Positions 1 through 9,242 of a stretch of DNA of 64,000 bases are shown piece by piece; position 1 is the stretch's first letter; each line of letters opens with the position of its first letter. A program made the position numbers and the translations under genes. Source of the stretch: Chitinophaga hostae (lineage in GTDB: Bacteria; Bacteroidota; Bacteroidia; Chitinophagales; Chitinophagaceae); assembly GCF_018224885.1 (NCBI RefSeq), contig NZ_JAGTXB010000013.1, positions 140,795 to 204,794 on the forward strand, written 5' to 3'. The notes under the pieces were generated by a model. The model did no database searches, was not told the DNA's origin, and saw only the letters and a program-made list of their open reading frames with translations.

Positions 1-159
1 ATCAAGGGGGCGTACAAAGACTACATGAAAGAATTTAAATTAAACCTGAAGGCGCCTTCCGTGAAACCTAAAACAGGCTTTACTTATGTGCCTAATAATG
101 ATTTCATGTTCAGGGATCTGTTATTTACAGAATCGTTCCTGCTCATGGGCGGTAAATGA
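1..159 (+). CDS. C-terminal end of an unidentified protein (partial)
   Basis: The window opens inside a reading frame that runs without interruption from base 1 to a TGA at 157-159 and encodes 52 residues ending in FLLMGGK. The start lies outside the window. I do not recognise the family from this fragment; there is no membrane segment or known motif in it. It is followed after 12 bases by a strong bidirectional hairpin, which supports this being a true gene end. It points toward the glycosidase gene that is read from the other strand. Confidence 0.6.
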   Translation: MKGAYKDYMKEFKLNLKAPSVKPKTGFTYVPNNDFMFRDLLFTESFLLMGGK

Positions 160-171
160 TGTGATTACCGT

Positions 172-215
172 AAAAAAGAAACGGCGCCTTTATACAGAGG
201 CGCCGTTTCTTTTTT
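172..215. terminator. Bidirectional rho-independent terminator
   Basis: An 18-bp perfect stem (172-189 paired with 198-215) encloses an 8-base loop. The stem has a GC-rich top (ACGGCGCCT) and an A-tract/T-tract base, so a U-run follows the hairpin on either strand. It lies between the ends of two convergent genes and can terminate both. Confidence 0.9.
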
Positions 216-229
216 ATGTATAATGATCC

Positions 230-1189
230 TCAGGGCGTATACGTTACGCTGCTGCCGTACAATATGTTGGAAACACCTGAAAAATAAGTATGCTTATCGG
301 TACTGGTGAGGTTATACCATAAATACACACCATAGCCATTATTTTTTGTTTGTGTGGCCAGTGAATTAGCGGTGCTCTGACTGGTGGCCTGGATATCCAC
401 TGCAGCGGGTCCCAGGTTGCTCTTAGGTAGTCCTGCTACATTTGGCACAGAATAGCTGCCATAAATAGCATTCCAGCTGTAGTTAGCTAAGTCGCCTATT
501 TTTTTACCACCCCAGGAAAGCCGGGAAGCTGCCGGGCCATAGTAGTAAAATGAAATGATTTTGGAAGGCATTAGTTTACGCAGTTCATCCACCAGCATTA
601 CAAAGGAACTGTCGTTGGGTTGTGTAGTACCGTTGTTGCCATACTCTGCGTATTCATCATCAAAATCAATTCCATCCAGGCTGTAGTAAGTAACGGTGTC
701 GCTGAGTTGTTTTGCAAAGGCGGCAGCGGCAGTTCTGCTGGTGAAATTACAGAAGCCGGCGCCCTGGTGGTTACCCAGTATAGAGAGCAATACTTTCATG
801 CCTTTGTTCTGTAAAGGCACTATTTGTGTAGCCCTGTTCACCAGCACATTCGATACATTGGGATTGTTGGATAATACCGCCTTGTGGGTGGTGGTATTAT
901 AGTTGATGTTGGCAGCAAAGATGATGGCAATGTCAAACAGTTGTTGTCCGCCGGTAGTTAGCGTGTACTTGCCTGTATTCAGTAAACTATTGCTGTTTAC
1001 TTCTACATAACAAACAGATTTGCCACCTGCTTTTGTAACAGTTTCAGTGTGGGCGGATGATTTACCTCCGCTATTCAGCGGATCGTTTTTTTTGTCATTT
1101 TCTTTCCGGCAGGAAGTGGTGAAAAACAGGGCTGCAGCCGCAGTAGCGCCTACGGCCATCAGCCGCAGGGTGTGGAGTTTGGGTTTCAT
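230..1189 (-). CDS. Endo H-like GH18 endo-beta-N-acetylglucosaminidase, lipoprotein
   Basis: Predicted 319-residue enzyme that cleaves the GlcNAc-GlcNAc core of N-linked glycans. The N-terminus has a lipoprotein signal ending in FFTTSC (Cys27), so the enzyme is probably anchored on the cell surface or in the periplasm. The GH18 motif DxxDxDxE is present as DGIDFDDE (Asp172, Asp175, Asp177, catalytic Glu179), followed by EYAEYGNNGT and IISFYYYGPAASRLSWGG, which closely resemble Streptomyces Endo H. The ATG at 1189 is preferred to an in-frame TTG two codons earlier. It is the last gene of a minus-strand sigma-FecR-SusC-SusD cluster and the only glycosidase in it, so its product oligosaccharide is the likely cargo of the SusCD pair. 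The family call is firm; the substrate is inferred. Confidence 0.93.
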   Translation of the reverse strand: MKPKLHTLRLMAVGATAAAALFFTTSCRKENDKKNDPLNSGGKSSAHTETVTKAGGKSVCYVEVNSNSLLNTGKYTLTTGGQQLFDIAIIFAANINYNTTTHKAVLSNNPNVSNVLVNRATQIVPLQNKGMKVLLSILGNHQGAGFCNFTSRTAAAAFAKQLSDTVTYYSLDGIDFDDEYAEYGNNGTTQPNDSSFVMLVDELRKLMPSKIISFYYYGPAASRLSWGGKKIGDLANYSWNAIYGSYSVPNVAGLPKSNLGPAAVDIQATSQSTANSLATQTKNNGYGVYLWYNLTSTDKHTYFSGVSNILYGSSVTYTP

Positions 1190-1356
1190 TACCAACGTGT
1201 TTAGATGATTAAAAAAATGGGTTCAGTTTTTGGTTGTGGGTTTCCAGGCTTGTGGATCTAATAACAGGTATGCTCGTGCAATGCTCAGGCTAACGTTGAA
1301 TGTTATATAACCGGTGACTGGCAACCTGGCCAGCCACCGGTGGGTGGAATATTATT

Positions 1357-2994
1357 TTATTTGCCGGTATCCCACCAGAGGCGTGTACCGCCATTATCCC
1401 CGGTGCCGCCCAGCAGTTTAACGCCTGCTGCAACGGTGGCGGGATTGGTGTTGTATTCATTTTGCGGATAAGGCAATCTCCTGATTTGTACAGCAGTTGA
1501 GATGGCGCCGCCGCTGTTGTTGTGTATTACAGGGAACAACTTTGGAAAGCTTGTCCTGCGGAATTCTGTCCAGGCTTCCTGTCCTTCAGGGAACATGGCC
1601 AGCCATTTCTGAGTAATGATACGTTCCAGTTTTACGCTATCCCGCGCAGCATTATCCCATTTAATGGTGATCTTAGACGGGTTGGCAATGGTGTCCTTTA
1701 ACCTGGGGTCAACAGAGGGGGCAGGGCGGCTGCTGTCATTGTTAAGATAACCGCCTGGCGCCGCTTTCCACTGTGCCATAGAAGTGGTAATACCTTGCTC
1801 ATATAACTGTTGCATGGTTCCGCCTGCGTTGGACCAGCCGCGGTATACCGCTTCTGCCCGCAGGAAATATACCTCTGCCGCTGTCATCAGTTGCACCGGT
1901 GTTTTCAATGTAAAAGAGGGCGTGCCGTCGTTGGTATTGAGAGAGGAATAACCAACATAATCTTTTTTATCATTAGCGCCGGTGATGCTGCCCATGCGGA
2001 TACCAACATATTGGGCGGGAAAAGTAGCATCGGTTGATTTATCCATGTACTTTCCTACGCGCGGATCGTTAAAGCCGGTCAGGAAGCATTGCAGCGTGGC
2101 ATTGATACGGGTATCGGCCCAGTTCTGGGCAATAAATACCAACGGGTTGGTGAAATCGCCGGTTACCTTTACCAGCATGTTATCGGCATTGTCTGTCAAC
2201 ACGCCGCCATTGGCAGGGTCCATCGCTTTTTCAGCTTCCTGTTTTGCCATATTCTTGTCGGCCTCGGAGATGTGCATGGCGAGGCGTAAGCGGAGTGAAT
2301 TGGCAAACCGCAGCCATTGGGTAAAGTTACCGTTGTATACGAGGTCAAAGCTTCCGAAATTAAATGGCAGGGCCGTGCCGCTGCTGATCTGGGTGCGTAA
2401 CGCTTTGCTGGCGGTATCCAGTTCCAGGAAGAAACGTTTGTAAATATCCTGTTGGCTGTCGTAAGGAACAGTGCCCGTCTCACCAACACGGCTATACGGA
2501 ATAGGGCCGTAAATATCAGTTACACGACTCATACCTGTTACCTGTAAAATTTGCGCTACTGCCCATACTGCCGGGTAAGTGTTTTCAATACCTGTTTTCC
2601 GGAGCCTGGCAATAGGCGACATAATGCTCAGGTAGCCTACTTTATAGGCTTCTCCATTCCAGCCGCTTACCAGTCCGTAGTTCATATTGGTGTTACCACC
2701 AAATGGATTGGGCGACATAAAGTAACCGGAGAAACAATCTGCATTCAGGTTTTGCTGCACCTGGAAAGAGTTCGGATCTCCACCACCGGAGAAGTTGTAA
2801 ATAGCCATCTGGGTAGACTTCAGATACAGGCCCAGGTTATTAAAATCTGCGGCCAGCTGATCTTCTGTTACGCCGGTATTATTCGTATTATATCTTTCGA
2901 AATTTTTTGTACATGCACTCAGGCCAGCCACCAGCAATGCTACCCCGATCCATAAACCGGATTTGTAGCTATGCATTTTATTTGGAAATTTCAT
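1357..2994 (-). CDS. SusD/RagB-type nutrient-binding outer-membrane lipoprotein (SusD-like_2 type)
   Basis: 545-residue surface lipoprotein that acts as the lid and binding partner of the SusC channel encoded just upstream (27 bases away). The signal peptide ends in LVAGLSAC, giving lipidated Cys28. Features of the SusD-like_2 branch are visible: the early YNTNNTGVTEDQL segment, the TPR-rich helical body, the conserved LMTAAEVYFLRAEA helix in the second half, and a C-terminal segment with QKWLAMFPEGQEAWTEFRRT followed by RRLPYP. A second in-frame ATG six codons in (MHSYKSG) would also give a working signal peptide. Together with the Endo H-like enzyme it probably handles N-glycan fragments. 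Confidence 0.94.
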   Translation of the reverse strand: MKFPNKMHSYKSGLWIGVALLVAGLSACTKNFERYNTNNTGVTEDQLAADFNNLGLYLKSTQMAIYNFSGGGDPNSFQVQQNLNADCFSGYFMSPNPFGGNTNMNYGLVSGWNGEAYKVGYLSIMSPIARLRKTGIENTYPAVWAVAQILQVTGMSRVTDIYGPIPYSRVGETGTVPYDSQQDIYKRFFLELDTASKALRTQISSGTALPFNFGSFDLVYNGNFTQWLRFANSLRLRLAMHISEADKNMAKQEAEKAMDPANGGVLTDNADNMLVKVTGDFTNPLVFIAQNWADTRINATLQCFLTGFNDPRVGKYMDKSTDATFPAQYVGIRMGSITGANDKKDYVGYSSLNTNDGTPSFTLKTPVQLMTAAEVYFLRAEAVYRGWSNAGGTMQQLYEQGITTSMAQWKAAPGGYLNNDSSRPAPSVDPRLKDTIANPSKITIKWDNAARDSVKLERIITQKWLAMFPEGQEAWTEFRRTSFPKLFPVIHNNSGGAISTAVQIRRLPYPQNEYNTNPATVAAGVKLLGGTGDNGGTRLWWDTGK

Positions 2995-3021
2995 CGTTTG
3001 TCAGTTTTTGCGTGAATGATT

Positions 3022-6000
3022 TTAGAAAGAAGCATTTAATGTAAGACCATAGCTGCGGGTAGCCGGTAACATAAACACATCTACACCTCCAAGTCCGTTT
3101 GAAGTAGACATGGTTTGCTCAGGATCAAAAGGTGCTTTCTTAGAGAAGTAAAACAGGTTACGGCCGGTCAGTGAAAACTTCAGCGTTTTCAAAAATGAAT
3201 TGGATACCGGTACGGTATAACCTAATGCAGCTTCTCTCAGTCTTACAGTGGTAGCGCTGTACAGGTACTCTGCGGAAGCGCCTTCTCTGCCGCCTGCTAC
3301 TGAATACCATTTTTGTGCATCTACGGAAGTAACAGGTTGTTTATCCGCACCAACACCGTTTACTTTAACGCCACCGGCATCGCGTGCATCGCCACTGGCT
3401 TTGGATACGCCATAGTAATCCATCATCGCCTGGGTAACTGACATGACTTTACCGCCAAATTTACCATCGATCAGGAATGACAAAGTGAAGTTGTTATATA
3501 CAAAGTTGTTATTCCATCCCAGCTGCCATTTGGTATTGGCATTGCCGAGGTATACCATGTCGCCGCCCTGTTTAATAGGCTTGCCGTCTTTATCGATCAT
3601 TACGCGGCCTTCTGCATCGTGCTGCAATACCGTACCATAAATATCACCAAAGGAACCACCCACTTTAAACTGGGAAGCATAGTTGGCGCCTGAAGCGCCG
3701 CTTAATGTAAAGCGGTCCGCCAGCGGCGACAGCTCTATGATCTTATTGTCGTTAGTGGCAAAGTTGAATCCTGTGTTCCATTGCAGTTTGGTATGACGCA
3801 ATACGTCATAACGCAATATCGCTTCCACACCCTGGTTCTGAATGTTACCCGCGTTAATAAAGTAAGTATCAAAGAGGGTAGCATTAGGTGCATTAATCTG
3901 CATGGTTTGGTTGGTGGTATTTGTTTTATAGTAGGTGAGATCTATACTCAGTCTGCTATCAAAAAAACGCCATTCTGTTCCCAACTCCAGTGATTTTGTT
4001 TTTTCGGGTTTCAATGTACGGAAAGGCGCGGCTACGCTAACAATGGGTGTACCGCCGGTACCTAATGTGTTAGGCGCAGGATTACTCTGGTAAGTTAAAG
4101 GCGAGTTACCTACTATGGCGTAGGAGCCGCGTACTTTAGCATAGGTAATCTGTTCCGGCAGTTTTGTCAGCTGGCTCAGTAATACGTTTAAACCGGCAGA
4201 AGGATAGAAGTAAGACATCTGCGGCGTAAACGCCAGGTTAGAAGCCCAGTCGTTACGGGCAGTCAGATCCAGGTACAACCAGTCTCTATAAGAAATGTTG
4301 GCGCTGGCAAAAACTGATTGCCATTGTCCGTGATTTTCCAGTTGTGTACCGGAATTACGGCCATTGAGTGTTTTAATATTCTGAACAGTGAAAACGTTCG
4401 GTATATATAAACCATCCTGTCCGGAGTTAAGGAATACGCCGGTTGTTTTTACATCGCGGATGCTTCCGCCTACAACGCCTGTGATTTTAAAATCATTTAC
4501 AGGTATGTTGAAGTTGGCAATCAGGTCACCATACTGTTGCGTGGTGGTACTGTTGTTGTAATTGTATAAACCATTGGCCGGGGCTACTGCTTTCTGCGAG
4601 CTGGCGTAGATTTTTTGTTCATATACATCGCTGATACGGTCAATACTTCCTCTTGCCTGTACATTCAGCCAGGAATTGATATCGTATTTCAGGTTGGCAT
4701 TAGCCAGTATCCTGTTGCGGGTAAGACTATTGGTATTGCGGTTCAGAATCCACCATGGATTCTGCTGCACATCTTCATCAAATGGCCAGTTTTGTGCGTT
4801 CAGGAAGTTCCTGGAAGGATCTGGTTTTTCGAACTGATCTTTATAAGGTCTGATATCCTGGCCGCGCGGGAACAAATATAAGCCAGTAAGCGGATTGAAA
4901 TACAAACCGGAAAGTGGTGTGTTGTCAATCTTCTGGGTCATATAATTGATGTCGGCAGAAGCGGTCAGTTTATCATTGAGGAATTTTCCTGTTTCTTTAA
5001 AGTCCAGGTTATGGCGGCCGAGTTTATTGCCTGGCTCTATGCCCCTGGCAGAGGTATTGGCATAAGAGAAGTAGGTCTGCATTTTCTCTGAACCGGCGGA
5101 GAGACTGATAGCGTTGGTAAAATTGGTGCCATTCTGGAAAAAAGTAGAGAGGTTATCAGGAGCACTGTTGATTTTATCTCCCCAGCTTTGAGCAGAACCT
5201 TGTTTGGTGGTATCGTAGTGATTCTGGAATTCGGGCTTATAAGCTGCCTGGGTAATGTTGAACCCGGAGGAGAAGTTGATCACAGTGCGACCGGCTTTAC
5301 CGCTTTTGGTAGTAACGATGATGACGCCGTTGGCGCCCTGGCTGCCATACAAAGCTGCTGCGGAAGCGCCTTTCAGCACCGAAATGCTTTCTATGTCTTC
5401 CGGGTTCAGGTTGGAGATAGGATCTCCGCCATCGTAGGCAGTGCTGCCACCGTATATGCTGGTAGGCTGGTTGGTGAGGGTATTGTTCATGGGTACCCCA
5501 TCGATTACATACAGGGCCTGGTTGCTGCCGAGTCCTGATTTGTTACCGCGGAGAATTACCTTGGCGGAACCGCCTACACCGGAGGCGCTGGAGGAAATCG
5601 TTAAACCGGCTACTTTACCATTCAGGGTGTTTACCAGGTTGGCGTCTTTTGCTTTGGTGAGCTCCAGGCCATCAAGTTGCTGGGTGGAATAAGTAATGGA
5701 TTTATCGGTTCTTTTAATACCGAGTGCCGTTACTACTACTGCCCCCAGCTGGGCGTCCTGGATGGCCATGGTTACCTGTATATTGGTTTCGGTGCCCACG
5801 GTGATCTGTTTGGTTTCATACCCCACAAAGCTGATGATCAGGACATTGCCGGGATTGGCCGCTACACTGAAGGCGCCTTCCACATTGGTGACGGTGCCTT
5901 TGGTAGTACCTTTTACCTGGATAGATACACCGATGAGGGGTTGTCCTTTGGCATCGGTAACCTTTCCCTGAATGGTGATGGGCTGTACCGCTTCGATGCC

Positions 6001-6333
6001 TGTTGCTACTGTGGCGGCTTTGGGGCTGATCACGATTGTTTTGTCTACGATGCTGTAGTTAAACAGTTTGTTATTCAAACAGGCGTTCAGCACCTCGGAA
6101 AGGGTGGCCTGATTCATATTCAGGTTTACCGGAGGTGCTTTCTCCAGCAATTTTTCGTCATAGATAAATTCATAACCTGTCTGGCGGCTGATACTGTTGA
6201 ACACATCATAGAGCGGAAGGCGCTTCCCTTTGATGGTAACAGACTGGGAGAATGTTTTGGCGCTCAGATTAAGGGTGAATACCAGTGTCAGTATTGCAGT
6301 TAATCTCATAATTAACAATAATTTTCTTTGCAT
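3022..6333 (-). CDS. SusC/RagA TonB-dependent outer-membrane transporter with STN domain
   Basis: 1103-residue energy-coupled import channel. After a signal peptide the order is: STN (secretin/TonB N-terminal) domain with VTIKGKRLPLYDVFNSIS; CarboxypepD_reg-like beta-sandwich with GKVTDAKGQPLIGVSIQVKG; plug domain with ILRGNKSGLGSNQALYVIDG and VLKGASAAALYGSQGANGVI; then the beta-barrel ending in an aromatic strand (YGLTLNASF). The start at 6333 is chosen because a strong AAAGGAGGG Shine-Dalgarno lies just before it, unusual for this phylum; the frame is open for 15 more codons upstream. An STN domain is the hallmark of receptors that signal to a FecR anti-sigma factor, and a FecR gene lies directly upstream, so substrate uptake probably induces this locus. 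Confidence 0.95.
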   Translation of the reverse strand: MQRKLLLIMRLTAILTLVFTLNLSAKTFSQSVTIKGKRLPLYDVFNSISRQTGYEFIYDEKLLEKAPPVNLNMNQATLSEVLNACLNNKLFNYSIVDKTIVISPKAATVATGIEAVQPITIQGKVTDAKGQPLIGVSIQVKGTTKGTVTNVEGAFSVAANPGNVLIISFVGYETKQITVGTETNIQVTMAIQDAQLGAVVVTALGIKRTDKSITYSTQQLDGLELTKAKDANLVNTLNGKVAGLTISSSASGVGGSAKVILRGNKSGLGSNQALYVIDGVPMNNTLTNQPTSIYGGSTAYDGGDPISNLNPEDIESISVLKGASAAALYGSQGANGVIIVTTKSGKAGRTVINFSSGFNITQAAYKPEFQNHYDTTKQGSAQSWGDKINSAPDNLSTFFQNGTNFTNAISLSAGSEKMQTYFSYANTSARGIEPGNKLGRHNLDFKETGKFLNDKLTASADINYMTQKIDNTPLSGLYFNPLTGLYLFPRGQDIRPYKDQFEKPDPSRNFLNAQNWPFDEDVQQNPWWILNRNTNSLTRNRILANANLKYDINSWLNVQARGSIDRISDVYEQKIYASSQKAVAPANGLYNYNNSTTTQQYGDLIANFNIPVNDFKITGVVGGSIRDVKTTGVFLNSGQDGLYIPNVFTVQNIKTLNGRNSGTQLENHGQWQSVFASANISYRDWLYLDLTARNDWASNLAFTPQMSYFYPSAGLNVLLSQLTKLPEQITYAKVRGSYAIVGNSPLTYQSNPAPNTLGTGGTPIVSVAAPFRTLKPEKTKSLELGTEWRFFDSRLSIDLTYYKTNTTNQTMQINAPNATLFDTYFINAGNIQNQGVEAILRYDVLRHTKLQWNTGFNFATNDNKIIELSPLADRFTLSGASGANYASQFKVGGSFGDIYGTVLQHDAEGRVMIDKDGKPIKQGGDMVYLGNANTKWQLGWNNNFVYNNFTLSFLIDGKFGGKVMSVTQAMMDYYGVSKASGDARDAGGVKVNGVGADKQPVTSVDAQKWYSVAGGREGASAEYLYSATTVRLREAALGYTVPVSNSFLKTLKFSLTGRNLFYFSKKAPFDPEQTMSTSNGLGGVDVFMLPATRSYGLTLNASF

Positions 6334-6561
6334 AGGCCCTCCTTTACAGGGGACTTTGCAGGTACCAAGTAGTTCCATACTTTTGTGTTGTTGGCTTAAT
6401 AATTCAATTTTCTAAATGATTCAGGGAGTTGGGTTGCCATCTATCGCCGGGAGCATTGCAGTGCTTCCGGTTTTTTTACAACCGGTAGTGGAATTAATCA
6501 CGTCTTCATAACATACAATAGTTTTAAAATGATGAATTCATAAGTGGACAAATAGCATTGT

Positions 6562-7737
6562 TTACTGTGGATCGTATGGCCTTACCAGGATCCTGTTGTC
6601 GTTAATATCAAAGTGAACGCGTTTTGTTGTTGACAGTATTTTGAACAGGGAGCCGGCATTTTCGCGCCGGGAAATGATCCCTGTTAAACGGATGTCTGAC
6701 AGATCACCCTCGTACATGACTTCTATATTGTACCACCTGGCTATTTGCCGCATGATGGTTTGTATGCTGGTATTGCGGAAGCGGAATTTGCCGTCTTTCC
6801 ACGCGAGTGTTTGTTCCAGGTCTGCTTTTTCGATCAGGAAGTCCGGGCTGCCTTTACTGAGGTTACCGGCGAAACCGGGTTTCAATATACTTTTCATATG
6901 GCCGTTCACCAGTTGTACGGCGCCGCTTTCGAGGGTAGTGGTAATGGCTTCTTCATCCGGATAGGCCATTATATTGAAGCTGGTACCCAGCACATTTACA
7001 TCCATGTTGGATGTTCCCTTTACTTTTACACGAAACGGTTGCTGCGCATTGGCGGCAATCTGGAAGTACCCTTCTCCCGAAATCTCCACCAGTCTTTCTT
7101 TCCCGGTAAAAGCAGTAGGGAAGCGGATGCTGCTGGCGGCATTTAACCATACCTTGCTGCCGTCGGCCAAGGTAAGCTGGTATTGTCCTCCGCGCGGCGT
7201 TACCACCGTATTATACACCACTTCTGAAGGAGCGCCTTCCGGTTTATAGGCCAGTCCCTCGTCTGTATTAAGGATGCTGGTATTGCCCTGTTTGGCCAGT
7301 GCACCAATATTGGCACTGTCGAGCGGAATGGTTTTACCATCTGCGAGTACCAGCATCGCCTTGTTGCTGCCGGGTTCCAGGCTCTGCCTGCTTTCGGTGG
7401 CTACCGGTGTGGCGGGCTGCTGCCATTTTATATAAAGACCGCCAGCTGTTAATACCGCGCCGAGCACGGCTGCTGCCGCTGCATAACGTAGGATACTGAT
7501 ACTGCGGGTTGTTTTTTGCGGTGCTGGTTGCAGGATGTTTTGCAGTATCGCTGTTTCATCTTCCTCTTGCCAGCCACTGTCTGGTACCGCACTGTAAAGG
7601 GCTGCCAGTATATCTGCTTTGATTTCCGGCTCATAATCGCCGTCTGCCACAATGGTTTTAAGCCGCAGCAGTTCTTCCTGGCTGATCCGGCCCTGTTTGT
7701 ATTTTTCCAGTAATAGCTGTACTTCCGTCGTGGACAT
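6562..7737 (-). CDS. FecR-family anti-sigma factor
   Basis: 391-residue inner-membrane regulator that should hold or activate the ECF sigma factor encoded upstream in response to the STN domain of the SusC receptor downstream. Layout: cytoplasmic N-terminal helical region (about 1-80), one transmembrane segment (ILRYAAAAAVLGAVLTAGGL, about 85-105), a periplasmic FecR domain with TPRGGQYQLTLADGSKVWLNA and VLGTSFNIMAYPDE, and a C-terminal STN-binding type domain (TIMRQIARWYNIEV, LTGIISR). The ATG at 7737 is preferred to a TTG two codons earlier. About 180 bases separate it from SusC; no terminator is visible there. Confidence 0.94.
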   Translation of the reverse strand: MSTTEVQLLLEKYKQGRISQEELLRLKTIVADGDYEPEIKADILAALYSAVPDSGWQEEDETAILQNILQPAPQKTTRSISILRYAAAAAVLGAVLTAGGLYIKWQQPATPVATESRQSLEPGSNKAMLVLADGKTIPLDSANIGALAKQGNTSILNTDEGLAYKPEGAPSEVVYNTVVTPRGGQYQLTLADGSKVWLNAASSIRFPTAFTGKERLVEISGEGYFQIAANAQQPFRVKVKGTSNMDVNVLGTSFNIMAYPDEEAITTTLESGAVQLVNGHMKSILKPGFAGNLSKGSPDFLIEKADLEQTLAWKDGKFRFRNTSIQTIMRQIARWYNIEVMYEGDLSDIRLTGIISRRENAGSLFKILSTTKRVHFDINDNRILVRPYDPQ

Positions 7738-7838
7738 ATTCAAAGTTTAGGAAGGTTGATAGGGGTAAAGACGAGCGGCAAACAAAAAAGGAGTATCCCG
7801 GGTAAAAATTTTTTTGGGGGCGGGGGAGAAGGGAACCG

Positions 7839-8438
7839 TTAGCGGAATAACGTAATCAAAATCAATAGCAGGGGCAGCATATCATTTTGTATCCGGGCCT
7901 TTACAAAAGCGCGTACCGCGTTCATGGCCAGGCTCATTTGTTTTTTAACGGTGTGAACAGAAATATTCAGCTGCATGGAGATTTCTTCGTTGCTCCAGCC
8001 CTGTTTTCTGGCCAGATATACTTTCTTCCTTTCGGGGGGTAAACCAGCTACCGCCTTATCTAGTATCGCATCGTATTCCCGCTGTAACAGGAGATGGTCC
8101 GTATCGTTTTGGGTGGCGGGCTGGTTCTTAACATGAAGGTCGTAAGCTTTCAGGCGCACCAGCTGTTTTTTGAAACCATCATAGATATGGTTACGGGTAA
8201 GGATAAAGAGATAGTCGCGGAAGCTTTTTACCTGCTGCATATCAGCTCTTTTCAGCCACACTTTCATGAATACTTCCTGTACAATTTCTTTTGCCAGCCC
8301 GTTATCTTTCAGGTAAAGCATGGCCACATCAAATACCTGCTGACTGTAATGCCGGAATATAAGGGTATAAGCCTCCCCGTCGCCCGTGGCAACCCGCGCT
8401 AGTAGTTCTTGCTCATGCGGTAGGGAGATATTTGGCAA
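7839..8438 (-). CDS. ECF-type RNA polymerase sigma-70 factor
   Basis: 199-residue extracytoplasmic-function sigma factor. Region 2 is seen in LIFRHYSQQVFDVAMLYLKD and AKEIVQEVFMKVWLKR, and region 4 in LPPERKKVYLARKQGWSNEEISMQLNISVHTVKKQM, the helix-turn-helix that reads the -35 element. A hydrophobic tail (MLPLLLILITLF) closes the protein, as in many Bacteroidota ECF factors. No in-frame ATG lies near the start, so the TTG at 8438 is taken. The adjacent FecR and STN-domain SusC make this a complete trans-envelope signalling unit controlling the Endo H-like locus. Confidence 0.92.
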   Translation of the reverse strand: MPNISLPHEQELLARVATGDGEAYTLIFRHYSQQVFDVAMLYLKDNGLAKEIVQEVFMKVWLKRADMQQVKSFRDYLFILTRNHIYDGFKKQLVRLKAYDLHVKNQPATQNDTDHLLLQREYDAILDKAVAGLPPERKKVYLARKQGWSNEEISMQLNISVHTVKKQMSLAMNAVRAFVKARIQNDMLPLLLILITLFR

Positions 8439-8739
8439 AGTTGTTGGTTTATACGCCCTTACAAAATCAATAAACAGGGTAAATTTAGGGGACCGGAAAT
8501 TAATAATAAAATAATTTATACAGGGAGAGACCTGGCGCGGAGGATTTACAAATTAAATGAAATTATTATGTAATTTCAGCAGATGCGGGAACGTTATTCA
8601 GAGATGTCACTGCAATCGTCACTGCAGTATCTGCGTATTTTGCTGCTGTCACACAATAGACACGAACCGGGGTTACTACGCATTTACAATGCGCTTGCAA
8701 GGTATATATTACACTCATAATACTAAATGCTACCCTCTT
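8439..8739. other. Intergenic region between divergent genes
   Basis: About 300 bases between the sigma factor (minus) and the DUF4240 gene (plus). It is AT-rich near the sigma gene and must hold promoters for both. I see no clear -33/-7 pair, no terminator and no repeat. An open frame extends upstream through this stretch from the DUF4240 gene, but its translation is cysteine-rich low-complexity sequence and does not look like protein. Confidence 0.4.
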
Positions 8740-9231
8740 ATGAACGATTTTAAATTCTGGCAGATTATTGAAGACGCCTGGGCTGCATCACCATCTCTAC
8801 TGGAAACACGGAACATGGTATTAAAAACCAATGACGCCATTCTGATAGAAGATCTGACCGGGGAAGTATACGGTGCTATTACCAATAATATCCGGGATCT
8901 GTTACTGGAACTCAATAAAGAAGAACTGACCGCTTTTAATCATCTCATGGAAGAAAAACTCTTCCGGATAGACAGGGAAGATATTCATGAATACACGGAC
9001 GGATCTGATGACGGATTTCTCTATTGCCGTTGTTTTATTGTAGGGATGGGCAGGGGTTATTATGAAATGATTGAAGAAAATCCTTCCAAAGCTACCTGTG
9101 ATGCAGAGGCCGAAATAGTTGGATTCATTGGCTATATGGTATACCAGGAATTATTTGGCGAAGAATTTGAACGTAACACCATACACTGTATTGAAACCTG
9201 TTCCAACGCAAAAGGATGGGAACGCGAATAA
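8740..9231 (+). CDS. DUF4240 domain protein
   Basis: 163-residue cytosolic, acidic protein of unknown function. It begins NDFKFWQIIEDAW and contains LSxEEL-like (LNKEELTAFNHLMEEKL) and DDGFLYCRCFIVGMGRGYYEMIEENPS, matching the DUF4240 pattern of an FW-x-I-E start and an SDDGF...R...I..GR..YE...P core. The frame stays open for 61 codons upstream, but that part does not read like protein, so the ATG at 8740 is chosen. It is followed 11 bases later by another small acidic gene and then by a toxin-antitoxin-chaperone module. DUF4240 proteins often occur in accessory regions; a role in immunity is only a guess. Confidence 0.75.
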   Translation: MNDFKFWQIIEDAWAASPSLLETRNMVLKTNDAILIEDLTGEVYGAITNNIRDLLLELNKEELTAFNHLMEEKLFRIDREDIHEYTDGSDDGFLYCRCFIVGMGRGYYEMIEENPSKATCDAEAEIVGFIGYMVYQELFGEEFERNTIHCIETCSNAKGWERE

Positions 9232-9242
9232 AAAGGATAGCT

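Noticed and set aside
5677..6303. Open frame of about 200 codons antisense to the SusC N-terminus
   Set aside because: Opposite a well-supported STN/CarboxypepD region; glycine-rich translation without family signature.
8557..8739. N-terminal extension of the DUF4240 gene by 61 codons
   Set aside because: The translated extension is cysteine-rich and unlike any protein region, and FW-x-I-E of DUF4240 falls at the ATG at 8740, so the downstream start is used.
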